NCBI RefSeq assembly: GCF_023276375.1 | Contig: NZ_JALLPK010000001.1 | Span: forward strand, 2,356,001 to 2,420,000 | Direction: 5' to 3' | Source of the DNA: Halocatena marina | GTDB lineage: Archaea > Halobacteriota > Halobacteria > Halobacteriales > Haloarculaceae | DNA: 64,000 bases | Part shown: piece after piece, positions 8,366 through 17,213 of the stretch | Layout: every line of letters begins with the position of its first letter | Numbering within the stretch: the stretch's first letter is position 1 | Notes under the pieces: generated by a model | Told to the model about the DNA's origin: nothing | What the model saw: only the letters and a program-made list of their open reading frames with translations | Database searches by the model: none | Position numbers and translations under genes: made by a program

Positions 8366-8578
8366 ATGACGGAGTATACTACTGTGTCCATTCCGAAGGA
8401 TCTAGCAGACCGTGTTGATGAGACGATCGAGGGAACGAGTTTTTCAAGCACCAGCGACCTCGTTCGGTTCCTCCTCCGGAGTATCGTCATTCAGCACCAG
8501 CGATCTGGGAGCCTCACAGAGGCAGAATTTGAGGAAATAGCTAGTCAGTTGCGCGATCTCGGTTATCTACGAGACTGA
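8366..8578 (+). CDS. Ribbon-helix-helix DNA-binding protein
   Basis: This 70-aa protein has a classic N-terminal ribbon-helix-helix (about 4-45). The strand 'YTTVSIPKDLADRV' is followed by two helices, ending 'TSDLVRFLLRSIV'. Such proteins are dimeric repressors, or regulators such as CopG/NikR-like factors and antitoxins. The short C-terminal helix ('LTEAEFEEIASQL') may mediate oligomerisation. There is no toxin-like partner on the same strand. The gene overlaps the convergent gene end by 12 bases. A TATA-like GATATATC near 8332-8339 lies about 28-30 nt before the ATG, suggesting a leaderless message. Confidence 0.8.
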   Translation: MTEYTTVSIPKDLADRVDETIEGTSFSSTSDLVRFLLRSIVIQHQRSGSLTEAEFEEIASQLRDLGYLRD

Positions 8579-8968
8579 TTCGACTGGCGGCTCTGCATCA
8601 AGTGTCGTCACTGATAGTTGCTGTCCACTCCGATCGAACGCGGTGATCTCACTCCACGGTGGAATCGCAACGAACACGACTTCGTGGAGATCATCCGTCC
8701 GTCGGAGATCGCGATGCCCGTCTGGATGGGAAATAAAACGACCCTGCGTCCGTGGCGTTCCGAGATCAACGCCGAAGACGGCATTCACCGATTGTCCTGC
8801 CTCAGGGAGGTAGAAGTGGGTGAACACCGGGGTATCGGACGCGAGCGAGTCAGCATCGCCCGTGAGCTCTTCTGCCCGTGTCACAGTGAGACCGATAGAG
8901 ATTGGGTCCGGATCCCGCTCGCGGGCGAAATCGAGTAACACCGACACGAGTCCGCGAGTAATGTACAC
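8567..8968 (-). CDS. Conserved haloarchaeal protein of unknown function
   Basis: This 133-aa protein has 'YITRGLVSVLLDFA', 'FTHFYLPEAG', 'AVFGVDLGTP', 'FISHPDG' and 'LHEVVFVAIPPW'. I recognise these as a family widespread in haloarchaea. The fold is vaguely like Mov34/JAB proteins, but the JAMM zinc motif is not complete (only 'SHPDGH'), so I do not assign protease activity. It starts with GTG at 8968. Its 3' end overlaps the ribbon-helix-helix gene by 12 bases in convergent orientation. Confidence 0.65.
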   Translation of the reverse strand: MYITRGLVSVLLDFARERDPDPISIGLTVTRAEELTGDADSLASDTPVFTHFYLPEAGQSVNAVFGVDLGTPRTQGRFISHPDGHRDLRRTDDLHEVVFVAIPPWSEITAFDRSGQQLSVTTLDAEPPVESVS

Positions 8969-9163
8969 ACCCCATAGTAGTAGCTACGGTCGGATAACTC
9001 GATCGCTACATGCGGTTCTATTGAATGGATACCGACCAACTCACCAAATTATAAACATAAATTGTGTGCGGAAAGCCCATCTACTGCTCACCAGACAAGT
9101 AATTACAGCGTCTTGTTGATGGCCAGAAGACATATACCAATTTCACCGATCGTATCGGTATCT

Positions 9164-10771
9164 ATGAATAGCCGCGATGTAGCGGTCAATCGGCGTTCGT
9201 TTCTTGCAGGAACTACCTCAATATTGACTAGTTTTGGTTTATTCACTCGTGATTCGGGTGGGTTTGCACGAGGGGAGACATCCACAACGGCTGGTAATTG
9301 GACACATCCTGGAGCGACCGCTGGCCATTCCGGGTATCTCCCCGAAGATGTCGGTCCGACAGGAGACATCACGAAAGCGTGGGATCATTCTCTCAGCCGC
9401 GGTAACAACAACGACGGGGTGGCAGTCGTCGATGACACAGTCTACACTGGTGGTGGACCGTTACGGGCACTGAATGTCGCTGACGGGGCCGAGCGCTGGT
9501 CGTTCGATCCGACCGTCCCAGACCTCGAGTACCACGACGCAGGGAACACTCCGGAAGTGCAGTCTCCCGCCGTTATGGATGGGACGGTGTACGCATCGGT
9601 CCGAATCGGGGTGTACGACGCTGGTGACGCACAGCACACTGCATTGATCGCTGTCGACGCGGAAACCGGCGAAAAACGCTGGCGGGTCGACTCAGATGGG
9701 CTGTCTAGTGGATTATTCTCACCGGTCGTTGCCGCCGATGGAGCAATCTTCACGAGCGGTCCAGACATTGACGGCGGGACGAAGAACTGGTGGTATGCGT
9801 TTGACGGGGACGATGGAACCGTCCGCTGGCGACGGCCGCTCAAAACAGATACCAAGGAGACGCTCCCCGTCGCCGATGGTCGATTGTACCTTCCTCGTGA
9901 GAAGGGTGTGCAAGCACTCGATACGGCGACTGGCAAAACCGTCTGGACGGCACTACCTCGGGTAAACACCACGTCCACCCCAATCGTGTCCGATGGAACG
10001 CTGTTTGTCACCGAGGAAAATCCGCCGGGGATGACGCTCATCGCACTCGACGCAGCGACAGGAGACGAATACTGGCGCACTGCCTATCCGTCATCTGACG
10101 ACTATCCCAGTCTGGACGTCGGTGCGGTAGACGACGAGCACGTATACATTCAGATTCACAAAAGCGACGCCGATATCATTGCTCTCAGCCGGAACGACGG
10201 CAGCGAGCGTTGGCGGGCATCCATACCACAACCCCCCGAACAAGACGAAGGGCCCGTCATGAACGTCCCGACAGACGGAGTCGCACGAGTCGGTTCTCTC
10301 CTCTACGTCGGTGGGGCCGCCCTGAACCCTACAGACGGGTCCGTTGCGTGGACGCATGCAATACCCGGACCGTGGATATTCGGCTATTCCTTACGCGCGG
10401 TCGCCGGGGGCCGTGTGTACATTGGCGGTGATAAACTCATCGTGCTGAGCGGCACAACCGAACAGCCCGAACCATCACCACCAACAGAAACGCTTCAGGT
10501 CGGTACCACTACGACCGAACCACCATCCACGACAACAGAAAGGAATACGGAAACAGGAACGCTGTCCACAACAGCCCCATCATCTGAGACGTCAGCGCCC
10601 GCAACCGCTGTCCCGTCCCCAACAGACTCGAACCCGTCAGACCCGAGCCCGACAGTCAGCACGGCGTCGGAGCAGACAACGGCGACAGACGGTCCGGGGT
10701 TTGGGGTAGCGTCCGCCCTCGGTGGAATCGGACTAATAGCGTGGCGCGCATTCACACGCAACGAAGAGTGA
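9164..10771 (+). CDS. Tat-exported PQQ-like beta-propeller surface protein with PGF-CTERM anchor
   Basis: This 535-aa protein starts with a Tat signal (NRRSFLAGTTS). It contains repeated blades of the PQQ/YVTN type, with motifs such as 'VYTGGGPLRALNVADGAERW', 'TALIAVDAETGEKRW', 'VQALDTATGKTVW' and 'TLIALDAATGDEYW', spaced 45-60 residues apart. From about residue 445 there is a Thr/Ser/Pro-rich, probably O-glycosylated stalk. It ends with 'PGFGVASALGGIGLIAW' plus basic residues, a PGF-CTERM-like signal for archaeosortase A processing and lipid anchoring. It is predicted to be an extracellular surface protein. No enzymatic quinoprotein residues are obvious, so the propeller may be a binding scaffold. 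ATG 9164 is chosen because the signal peptide begins there. Confidence 0.85.
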   Translation: MNSRDVAVNRRSFLAGTTSILTSFGLFTRDSGGFARGETSTTAGNWTHPGATAGHSGYLPEDVGPTGDITKAWDHSLSRGNNNDGVAVVDDTVYTGGGPLRALNVADGAERWSFDPTVPDLEYHDAGNTPEVQSPAVMDGTVYASVRIGVYDAGDAQHTALIAVDAETGEKRWRVDSDGLSSGLFSPVVAADGAIFTSGPDIDGGTKNWWYAFDGDDGTVRWRRPLKTDTKETLPVADGRLYLPREKGVQALDTATGKTVWTALPRVNTTSTPIVSDGTLFVTEENPPGMTLIALDAATGDEYWRTAYPSSDDYPSLDVGAVDDEHVYIQIHKSDADIIALSRNDGSERWRASIPQPPEQDEGPVMNVPTDGVARVGSLLYVGGAALNPTDGSVAWTHAIPGPWIFGYSLRAVAGGRVYIGGDKLIVLSGTTEQPEPSPPTETLQVGTTTTEPPSTTTERNTETGTLSTTAPSSETSAPATAVPSPTDSNPSDPSPTVSTASEQTTATDGPGFGVASALGGIGLIAWRAFTRNEE

Positions 10772-10873
10772 CAAGGATCCCATTCGATCCAACAACGTAC
10801 GGGACTGAACTCCCGCGGCGTGCACCATCCGATTGTGTCTGGAGAATAGTTAGCTGTTCACCGTTTCAAATTG

Positions 10874-11593
10874 CTACGAGAGGACACTCTCTTTAAGCGT
10901 ATTCAGATAGAGTGACGGCGCACGGGAACGCGAACCTGTGACGGCGTCTCTGATCGCTGCAGTCGCGTTCTCGGTGACGCCGGAGCCGTGACCAACGAAG
11001 AGACGCTCTACCGACAGCTCCGTGAGGTCCGTCGGTGGAGTAAAACGGAGGATCGGATGAACTCCCAGACGCTCTCCAGGCGCACAAAAATATCTGACAG
11101 TTCCGAGCGACTCGGGAACGAGGAGTGTTCCATCATCGGGTCGATATAGCACTGCTTCCTTCCAGACTGGGAGATCGATCCGTTTGCGAACACTGTATCC
11201 AGTGTCTCCGAGCTCACTTCCAAGTGTCCTCACAGGAGCGTCGATCGAATCGTCGATCGTACGCATCCACGATGGACGGTGAACCGAGACATCGTGACGA
11301 CGGGCAATCGCCGCCGCATCTCGCTTGTGTCGATCAAGCAAAACGAGTACGCCGAGCACTGGACCGGATTCAGATAACAGCTCATCGAGAGTATCCGAAT
11401 CGACAGGATCGACGAGCCAAACTCCATCATTACCGTCACTGTCACGTCCCATGAGAGCGTGGCTCGCGCGTTGCATCTGTTCGTTTGGATAAGCAATCCA
11501 GCCGACTCCACCATCCCACCGGTCGATCTCTTCTAACTGAGTCGGCCCCGATTCTTTCAGTGTCATCGTTGTGATTTCGGCCGCAGAATCCAT
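10874..11593 (-). CDS. Degenerate metallo-beta-lactamase-fold protein
   Basis: This 239-aa protein has the strand/turn pattern of the MBL fold ('VWLVDPVDSDTLDELL', 'LVLLDRHKRDAAAIA', 'DDGTLLVPESLGT', 'LFVGHGSGV'). The zinc-binding HxHxDH is replaced by 'LDRHKRDA', and only scattered ligand residues survive. Similar proteins occur widely in haloarchaea and are probably not metal-dependent hydrolases of the usual kind. It lies 42 bp downstream of the next gene's divergent partner region and on the same strand as the PadR gene. The exact role is unknown. Confidence 0.6.
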   Translation of the reverse strand: MDSAAEITTMTLKESGPTQLEEIDRWDGGVGWIAYPNEQMQRASHALMGRDSDGNDGVWLVDPVDSDTLDELLSESGPVLGVLVLLDRHKRDAAAIARRHDVSVHRPSWMRTIDDSIDAPVRTLGSELGDTGYSVRKRIDLPVWKEAVLYRPDDGTLLVPESLGTVRYFCAPGERLGVHPILRFTPPTDLTELSVERLFVGHGSGVTENATAAIRDAVTGSRSRAPSLYLNTLKESVLS

Positions 11594-11635
11594 AAAGCGT
11601 GTCCGAGAATCGCCGCCATCAACTCTGAAATTTGA

Positions 11636-11941
11636 TCAGTTCATTGGCGCTTCACTCATGTGCTGTTCGATTTGCTGTCCTACCCACTGATACCGGTTGG
11701 TGAGTTCTTCCCACCCTCCGTCAGTGAGTGCGTAGTAGTTCGAACGTTTGTCGAGTTTCCCTTTCTCAATGAAACCCCGGTCAGCGAGCGCGTCAAGATT
11801 TGGATAGAGATGGCCGTGCTGGATCGGAGAGTCGTAGTATTTATCGAGGGCTTCTTTGATCGCCAAGCCGTGAGGATGTTCTTCACCGATACCCGCGATC
11901 ACTACGAGAAGATCACGCTGGAATGCAGTAAGATCATTCAT
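11636..11941 (-). CDS. PadR-family transcriptional regulator
   Basis: This 101-aa protein is a single winged-helix domain of the PadR type. It carries 'LTAFQRDLLVVIAG', 'HGLAIKEALDKYY', 'HGHLYPNLDALADRGFIEK' and 'NYYALTDGG', the standard haloarchaeal PadR wording. These are dimeric repressors that often control efflux or stress genes. ATG at 11941 is preferred because homologous sequence begins 'MNDLTAFQ'; an in-frame ATG at 11968 would add nine residues. The intergenic DNA upstream (11942-12167) is AT-rich and probably holds its promoter. Confidence 0.88.
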   Translation of the reverse strand: MNDLTAFQRDLLVVIAGIGEEHPHGLAIKEALDKYYDSPIQHGHLYPNLDALADRGFIEKGKLDKRSNYYALTDGGWEELTNRYQWVGQQIEQHMSEAPMN

Positions 11942-12167
11942 AAGTACCAACCGATTGTTATTGGCCATATATATTCCTAACGATGTATTTTCACATAGTC
12001 GTTGTTTAATTAGTCGCTCAATTTTTAATACAATAAAGTTCTATATATGAATTGCTATGGCTAGTGCTCAAAATGACACCAGGAGTTGACAGCAGGCAGT
12101 CGCCACTAATTGGTCTAATATACGATGAGCCACTCAATCAGCGTGTGAATACTCGTTCTCCGTATCG

Positions 12168-12995
12168 TCATCCAACCGATGGGTGAAGCGGGTCCTCAGC
12201 TGGCGTGTCTCCACCGTTGTTTGAATCGTCTGCAGTGAGTCCAAGCGCACTCGTGACGGCGATCGCGTACAGATGTTGTATAGAAACGTGCAGATAGAAC
12301 CGCAAGAAAAAGCCGACGAGAATAAACTCGAGGAGGATTGCAATCGGGACGACGATGAGCCGCATGACACCGGCAAACACCCAACCAACAGCGTAATCCT
12401 CGGTGAAAACACAGGTACGGACTCTTGAAAATTCGAACGCTGCTCGAACTGAGTTTTGCTGTGCAAACAAGGCAGTTGCTGCGGGAACGAGATACGCAGC
12501 AGCGATAAGAGCGAACAGTCCGAGTAAGAACGCGAACGCACCCACTGTGTTGATCACCGCGTTTTCCGTTTCTGGAGTAGATGGTCGTCGTATGAATAGA
12601 CCAAGACCTCCTAATACGAGTGCTGGGACGAGATAGCCGAACAAGATAAGAGCCGATTTGATGCCATCAACTAATGCACGGATTCGAAACCGGGGAGCAA
12701 CAGGATTCGCTACACCAACGACTGTCCGCAAGACAGCGACGTAATAGCCCCGAACCAAGAGGTGGATACTGAGATAAAAAAGAGCAACAGCGATGAGAAT
12801 GACGAACAGTTCGTCGGTCACAAGCGCCTGTTCTGTAGCTTCTGACGTTGGAAATTCGGCAGATAGCTCCCTGCTGAGAAGATACCCGGAAGTGACGATA
12901 GCCACAGCGAGCACGGCAAAGAAAAGTCCGCCAACAACAACTGCTCTTGAACCGTGCTTTCCCGACGGTGGATAGTTCAACGCCTCACGGATCAC
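12168..12995 (-). CDS. DUF4013-like membrane protein
   Basis: This polytopic protein (275 aa from this start) begins 'IREALNYPPSGKHG', the usual opening of DUF4013 haloarchaeal membrane proteins, followed by about six hydrophobic helices. 'PRFRIRALVDGIKSALILFGYLVPAL' (conserved central region) and 'FEFSRVRTCVF' also fit. The GTG at 12995 is chosen over GTGs at 13004 and 13076 because a TATA-like GTTATATC at 13019-13026 is centred 27 nt upstream, which fits a leaderless message, and the family signature starts there. The function of DUF4013 is unknown. The last about 20 residues are polar and cytoplasmic or extracellular. Confidence 0.7.
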   Translation of the reverse strand: MIREALNYPPSGKHGSRAVVVGGLFFAVLAVAIVTSGYLLSRELSAEFPTSEATEQALVTDELFVILIAVALFYLSIHLLVRGYYVAVLRTVVGVANPVAPRFRIRALVDGIKSALILFGYLVPALVLGGLGLFIRRPSTPETENAVINTVGAFAFLLGLFALIAAAYLVPAATALFAQQNSVRAAFEFSRVRTCVFTEDYAVGWVFAGVMRLIVVPIAILLEFILVGFFLRFYLHVSIQHLYAIAVTSALGLTADDSNNGGDTPAEDPLHPSVG

Positions 12996-13018
12996 AGCAC
13001 ACACTTTCGTGTGTAACG

Positions 13019-13026
13019 GATATAAC
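13019..13026 (-). promoter_or_regulatory. TATA box of the DUF4013-like gene
   Basis: GTTATATC on the minus strand is centred about 27 nt upstream of the GTG at 12995. This spacing is typical of leaderless haloarchaeal transcripts and is the main reason for that start choice. Confidence 0.45.
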
Positions 13027-13151
13027 TGTCCCGAAGCTGAGGAGAGTGTATCGGCACAAGACACCAAACAAACCACGAATCGTCCAGCCGATCAGTACTA
13101 TCGAGAGCCTGCCATTACCGGCATGGTCACGATCCTGGAGGAGGTGTATCG

Positions 13152-15251
13152 TTACTCAACAATTCTACTCCCACCAGTGGGACAACACTCCTGTATCTGA
13201 TCGGGGCTTGCTACTTTTCTGAGGAAAGACTGATCTTCGAATCGATCGCCGAACTGTCGATAGAGGCGCTTTGCGATGTCGTTTTGGGCATACCGTCCGG
13301 GTTCCAGATCGATCTTCGTCACAGCTCTGGATTCAATAGCAGACGGGGGCCCGCCGATGACACGCGTCTGTGGTTCGCAGGTGATACCAACAGAGATGCC
13401 GACAGCGGTGTCGTTGTAGTAGGTCCGCTCTCCTCTGATAACGAATGATCCTTTTTCGATGAACTCACCACTTTCTGGTGTTTTCGACACCTGATCGGGC
13501 TCTGCCATATACACATCACCGCTGTAGTGCCCATCTTTCCAGACGGAGGAGTAGGAAACGGCGAACTGGGCGGCTTCTTCTCGGCTCTGTTCGGGGATGT
13601 CGACATCCCGTGCTGCCTCGCTCGGCCCAGTCGCTTTCAGGATTGTCACGGGCGCGCCGTGGGCCTGCGCGTGAAAGAAGAGATCGCCGCGTTCCATGTA
13701 TTTCTTGACTAATTCTTCGTTCTGATCGGCGTTTCGACCACCGATGACGAGAAATCCATCGCTCGTGTGGAACCAACGGAAACGCTCGTACCACTGCTCG
13801 TCGCGCCGGATCGGGATCGATGACCGAGAGAGCCAATCGATCGATTCAGTCTCGTCTGATTCTTTTTGGACGTTGGGCCCGTCATCCGTCCCCCACGATT
13901 CACGGCGCTGTTTGACCGCTTCGAGTTGCTCGCGTGTGTCTTCGATCGCCTCCAGCGCGCCTTCTCGTTTCTCCTCGATCCGTTTTGCTTCCTTGTAGAG
14001 CTGATCCGCGTTCTTCTCGATATTGATTGTCGTATCGACGGTAACGGACAGCTCACCGAGATCAAGTGTCACTGTTGCGTCTGTCCCGTCTACGTCCTCG
14101 ATAGCATTCGCGGCGGGAATATCCCGTTCGGCTCCCGCTTCGAATCGTTCTTCAATCTCGTCCCACGATCGATCCTCACTCCGGGCGTGTTGGACTGCCG
14201 TGAGTACCTCGTCTACGAGATCGTAGCGCTCATACAGCAGTTCAGCTTTCCGACGTTCCTGGTTGGCGTCCGCTTCGAAGCTCTCGATCGCACCCTGTTG
14301 TTGTTCGACGATCCGTTCGAACTTCTCGATCTCACCTTCGAAGTCGGGGCGTTCAGGTTCCTCGTGTGCGGCTGTCTCTTCTCCCGCTTCCTCGAGCTGG
14401 GCGAAATACGCATCGAGCGCCATGTTGAACGAGTCGAACTGCTCGCACTCTTGGCCCTCACGCTCTGAGAGCGGGACTGGCGTCGCATCGATTGGATCAC
14501 CGTCCTCGTAGTAGACGTGTGGATCGAACCGGCCCGAAGAAAGGGTCTCTCGGAGATCGTCGACAACGCGAAAGAGGTCGTGATACTCCGCTTCGTCTGC
14601 GTCCTCAATCGATTTCGTTTTCTCGATCCCTGCGCGCGTACACAGCTCTTCCGCCCAGAATCCACCGAGGTTGAGTTGTGTTGCGAGCGTTCGCACGATG
14701 TCGGTATCAGACTCATCCATCTGCCGCATGAACTGGTCTTTGGTCGCATCCAACGGATCGAACCGCGATTGGGGATACTCATAGCGGGCACCAGGCGCGA
14801 CGGTCCGAGAGGAAAGTCGAATCGTCTCCAAACAGCCGAGGATCTCGTGCTCTGCGTTGCAGACAGCAACGTTACCATCCCCGAACAGTTCGGCGACAAC
14901 GAGGGTGTCGCCATCTGGACGCTCGAACCGGAGCGTTACGATGCGGTCGAATTCGTACTGTTCGACGCCCGCAAAATCCGCACCAGAAATACGGTTCCGG
15001 AGCATCATCGCAAAGTGTGGCGGACGCCCTGGTGCATCGGAGACGTTCGCTGGGTCAGCGACGTGTATCCGCTTTGGGTCGCCAACCTCGATCAACAGCT
15101 CGACGCGACCGCGATCGAAATCACGCATCCGAAGCCGCACCAACGAATCGTCGTAGAGATAGGCCTTATCGACCTTAGCGCCCTCAAAGGACTGTAGCTC
15201 CGTGGTGAGCGCACTGAGGTCGATACTGCTCAACTCGCGCTTCCTATCCAT
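13152..15251 (-). CDS. rqcH: RqcH, NFACT-family ribosome-associated quality-control factor
   Basis: This 699-aa protein has an NFACT-N domain (about 1-220; 'SSIDLSALTTELQ', 'GRPPHFAMMLRNRI', and Asp-Arg at about 102-103, the pair needed for tailing in bacterial RqcH). It then has helix-hairpin and coiled-coil middle domains (about 380-560) and a C-terminal NFACT-R domain ('WFHTSDGFLVIGGRNADQNE', 'RGDLFFHAQAHGAP'). RqcH/Rqc2/NEMF binds the 50S subunit carrying a stalled peptidyl-tRNA and recruits tRNA to add C-terminal tails. ATG 15251 is chosen because the conserved N-terminus 'MDRKRELSSID' starts there. A longer frame reaching 15542 would overlap the divergent gene and is not credible. Confidence 0.93.
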   Translation of the reverse strand: MDRKRELSSIDLSALTTELQSFEGAKVDKAYLYDDSLVRLRMRDFDRGRVELLIEVGDPKRIHVADPANVSDAPGRPPHFAMMLRNRISGADFAGVEQYEFDRIVTLRFERPDGDTLVVAELFGDGNVAVCNAEHEILGCLETIRLSSRTVAPGARYEYPQSRFDPLDATKDQFMRQMDESDTDIVRTLATQLNLGGFWAEELCTRAGIEKTKSIEDADEAEYHDLFRVVDDLRETLSSGRFDPHVYYEDGDPIDATPVPLSEREGQECEQFDSFNMALDAYFAQLEEAGEETAAHEEPERPDFEGEIEKFERIVEQQQGAIESFEADANQERRKAELLYERYDLVDEVLTAVQHARSEDRSWDEIEERFEAGAERDIPAANAIEDVDGTDATVTLDLGELSVTVDTTINIEKNADQLYKEAKRIEEKREGALEAIEDTREQLEAVKQRRESWGTDDGPNVQKESDETESIDWLSRSSIPIRRDEQWYERFRWFHTSDGFLVIGGRNADQNEELVKKYMERGDLFFHAQAHGAPVTILKATGPSEAARDVDIPEQSREEAAQFAVSYSSVWKDGHYSGDVYMAEPDQVSKTPESGEFIEKGSFVIRGERTYYNDTAVGISVGITCEPQTRVIGGPPSAIESRAVTKIDLEPGRYAQNDIAKRLYRQFGDRFEDQSFLRKVASPDQIQECCPTGGSRIVE

Positions 15252-15335
15252 ACCGAATACAATTGGAGCAGGTGAAAAGGGATGTCGCTCCGCATGCCCG
15301 AAACGATTAGTCGCCCAAAGCGTCTCGTACACACG

Positions 15336-15956
15336 ATGCCGACCGAACTCGTAGACGACGTATACGAAATCACTTGCGCTGAAACGCCCAACGGACACAT
15401 CCGCGCGTATCTCGTCGACGGCACTCATCCGACGCTGTTTGACAGTGGTCTTCCCGATTCGACCGAGGCACTCATCGAGGGCATTGACGCGACAGCCATC
15501 ACGCCTGAACGGCTCGTCATCACGCACACCGATCAGGATCACATCGGTGGTCTCGCTGCCGTAATTGAGAAGTACGGCGTCGAGACGTACCTCCCCGCCG
15601 GGAGCGAACTGGCTGGCGAGCGTACAGACACAGTGTATAGTGAGGGTGACAAAATCAGCGGATTCGTGGCCCTACACATGCCCGGCCACCGCTCTCACCA
15701 GCACGTCTTGGTGAACGAAACACGGGAAATCGCTGTCCTTGGTGATGCGGTGAGCGGTGCGGATCAACGAGGACTTCCTGCCGGATACTTTCATCTTCCA
15801 CCGGGAATGTATTCGGAGGACCTGATTCTCGCCGAAGAAAGCGTGGGGAAGCTCCTCGATTACGAGTTCGAGGTCGGCCTCGTCTACCACGGATCCTCGG
15901 TGACGGAGAATGCACGAGACACACTCGAAGCGTACGTCGGTGGCTTCGTCGATTGA
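15336..15956 (+). CDS. MBL-fold metallo-hydrolase
   Basis: This 206-aa protein has the metallo-beta-lactamase order: strand 'HIRAYLVDG', 'TLFDSGLP', zinc motif 'ITHTDQDHIGG' (H-x-D-x-D-H variant), 'MPGHRSHQ', 'AVLGDAVSG' and a final His in 'VYHGSSV'. Most zinc ligands are present, so hydrolase activity is plausible; substrates in this family range from lactones to thioesters. The ATG at 15336 is preferred over 15282, because the first 18 residues would be untypical and homologous sequence begins near 'PTELVDDVYEI'. It is transcribed divergently from rqcH. Confidence 0.8.
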   Translation: MPTELVDDVYEITCAETPNGHIRAYLVDGTHPTLFDSGLPDSTEALIEGIDATAITPERLVITHTDQDHIGGLAAVIEKYGVETYLPAGSELAGERTDTVYSEGDKISGFVALHMPGHRSHQHVLVNETREIAVLGDAVSGADQRGLPAGYFHLPPGMYSEDLILAEESVGKLLDYEFEVGLVYHGSSVTENARDTLEAYVGGFVD

Positions 15957-16071
15957 GATAAAATCGGTGGATTATCTCCGTTCTGATGGTTGCGGATCGT
16001 CACAGAATTCGTCGCCAGTGTGCCGTAAAGCGGATCAATCGAACGGAGTCACCCCGAGCGATGCACCAAAT

Positions 16072-17151
16072 CTAAAGATCAATCCGCTCACCCGTTTCGA
16101 GACCGCTATTCAGAGCGAGGTGGATGCGTCCGTCGCCAGCCAGCCAGTCACCAGCGAGATAGAGTCCGTGCCGCTCCGCACGGCTCCGAGCGCTGGTTTC
16201 AGAATTTGAATCAAGATCGGCACCGGGGTCGGTGTCGGGAAGCGCGTGTTGCCAGTTTCGCGCATCAGTCCAGTCGGGCGATGCGAGTCGGTCGTCATCC
16301 AACAGATCAGCAGTGAGTTCAGCGACAGTGAGTGCGTTCATCTCAGAATTTGAATCTGAATCTGAATCCGAGACTGATGCACTGTTCATCCGTCGGGCAG
16401 ACCAGTCCGGTGCCATCTGGACGACGAGGAGGGATTCGCCGTCAGGGATGTGGTTGGATTTGCATTCCTCGCGTGACACCCATCCGATTTCGTGCTCTCG
16501 GTCGGTGTTGATGAGAGCGTAATACGGTCGCTCCAACTCGAATGGGTAGTGTAAGAGCACACTGTAGATCGTTCGGTACTCGATGTCGCCAATGGTTGTC
16601 GCGAGTTCATCACGGAGAGTGTGGTCCCAGTGCATTTCCTCGATGAGTTCGGCCGAGCGTGGAGCCGGGGGAGTAAGCACAAGCGTATCGAACGTGCCGA
16701 GATCCTCGCCCGATTCGGAGGCGAGTGACCAACGCCCCTGTTCGTGGGCGACCGTTTGGACCGGTGTGTCTCGGAATATTGTCGCATCTGTCTGTGCGAA
16801 CAATCGTTGTGGGAGCTGTTCAATGCCATCCTCGTAGGTCCATTTGTGTTCGTCCCTCTCATCTCCCTGCGAGATGGTTCCATCCGCACTGAACGTCCAC
16901 ACCGGCGCATCGATGTCCACGAGACCGTCGGTATCAAGTGTTTCAGTGATGAGCTCCTCGGCAATCGGGTCATCACTCTTGACGTAGTTCGCACCGAAAT
17001 CGTAGGAACAGTCGTTCATGCTGTGGGTTGCCGCACGCCCACCGATGGTGGAGGACTTTTCGAAGACTGAAGTAGAATTACCAGTTCTTTGTAGGGAAAA
17101 TACGACGCCGGCGCCTGCCACACCGGCACCGATGATGGCAACTCGTTCCAT
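16072..17151 (-). CDS. FAD-dependent amine-oxidase/renalase-like oxidoreductase
   Basis: This 359-aa flavoprotein opens with the dinucleotide-binding motif 'VAIIGAGVAGAGV' (GxGxxG), then 'VFEKSSTIGGRAATHS', where the E binds the ribose, and 'YDFGANYVKSDD'. A C-terminal 'GLYLAGDWLAGDGRI' binds the FAD. The fold is that of amine oxidase/renalase-type proteins. The substrate is unknown. About two thirds of the way in is an acidic Ser-Asp insertion encoded by a GAATCN hexamer tract (16346-16375), probably a surface loop. The ATG at 17151 is chosen because the Rossmann motif begins two residues later. It is 62 bp from the upstream MBL gene on the same strand, so co-transcription is likely. Confidence 0.8.
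   Translation of the reverse strand: MERVAIIGAGVAGAGVVFSLQRTGNSTSVFEKSSTIGGRAATHSMNDCSYDFGANYVKSDDPIAEELITETLDTDGLVDIDAPVWTFSADGTISQGDERDEHKWTYEDGIEQLPQRLFAQTDATIFRDTPVQTVAHEQGRWSLASESGEDLGTFDTLVLTPPAPRSAELIEEMHWDHTLRDELATTIGDIEYRTIYSVLLHYPFELERPYYALINTDREHEIGWVSREECKSNHIPDGESLLVVQMAPDWSARRMNSASVSDSDSDSNSEMNALTVAELTADLLDDDRLASPDWTDARNWQHALPDTDPGADLDSNSETSARSRAERHGLYLAGDWLAGDGRIHLALNSGLETGERIDL
16346..16375. repeat. Hexanucleotide tandem tract GAATYT/C inside the FAD oxidoreductase gene
   Basis: Five near-identical hexamers (gaattt, gaatct, gaatct, gaatcc, gagact) lie in frame on the minus strand. They code for an alternating Asp-Ser/Asn-Ser run. A period of six bases changes only codon number, not frame. 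The same unit recurs at 20691-20732 and 22562-22591. Confidence 0.85.
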
Positions 17152-17213
17152 GCCCACTCTACGGTTCGACTGTAGAAAAACAGCCCTGACCCAGCTACTC
17201 GTTTGCAAAACTG

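Noticed and set aside
9442-10080. 212-codon minus-strand frame
   Set aside because: It lies opposite the beta-propeller gene and is Ser/Thr/Val-rich as expected of a shadow frame.
15252-15542. Longer N-terminus for the rqcH frame
   Set aside because: The added 97 residues have no family similarity and would overlap the divergent metallo-hydrolase gene; the conserved start is at 15251.
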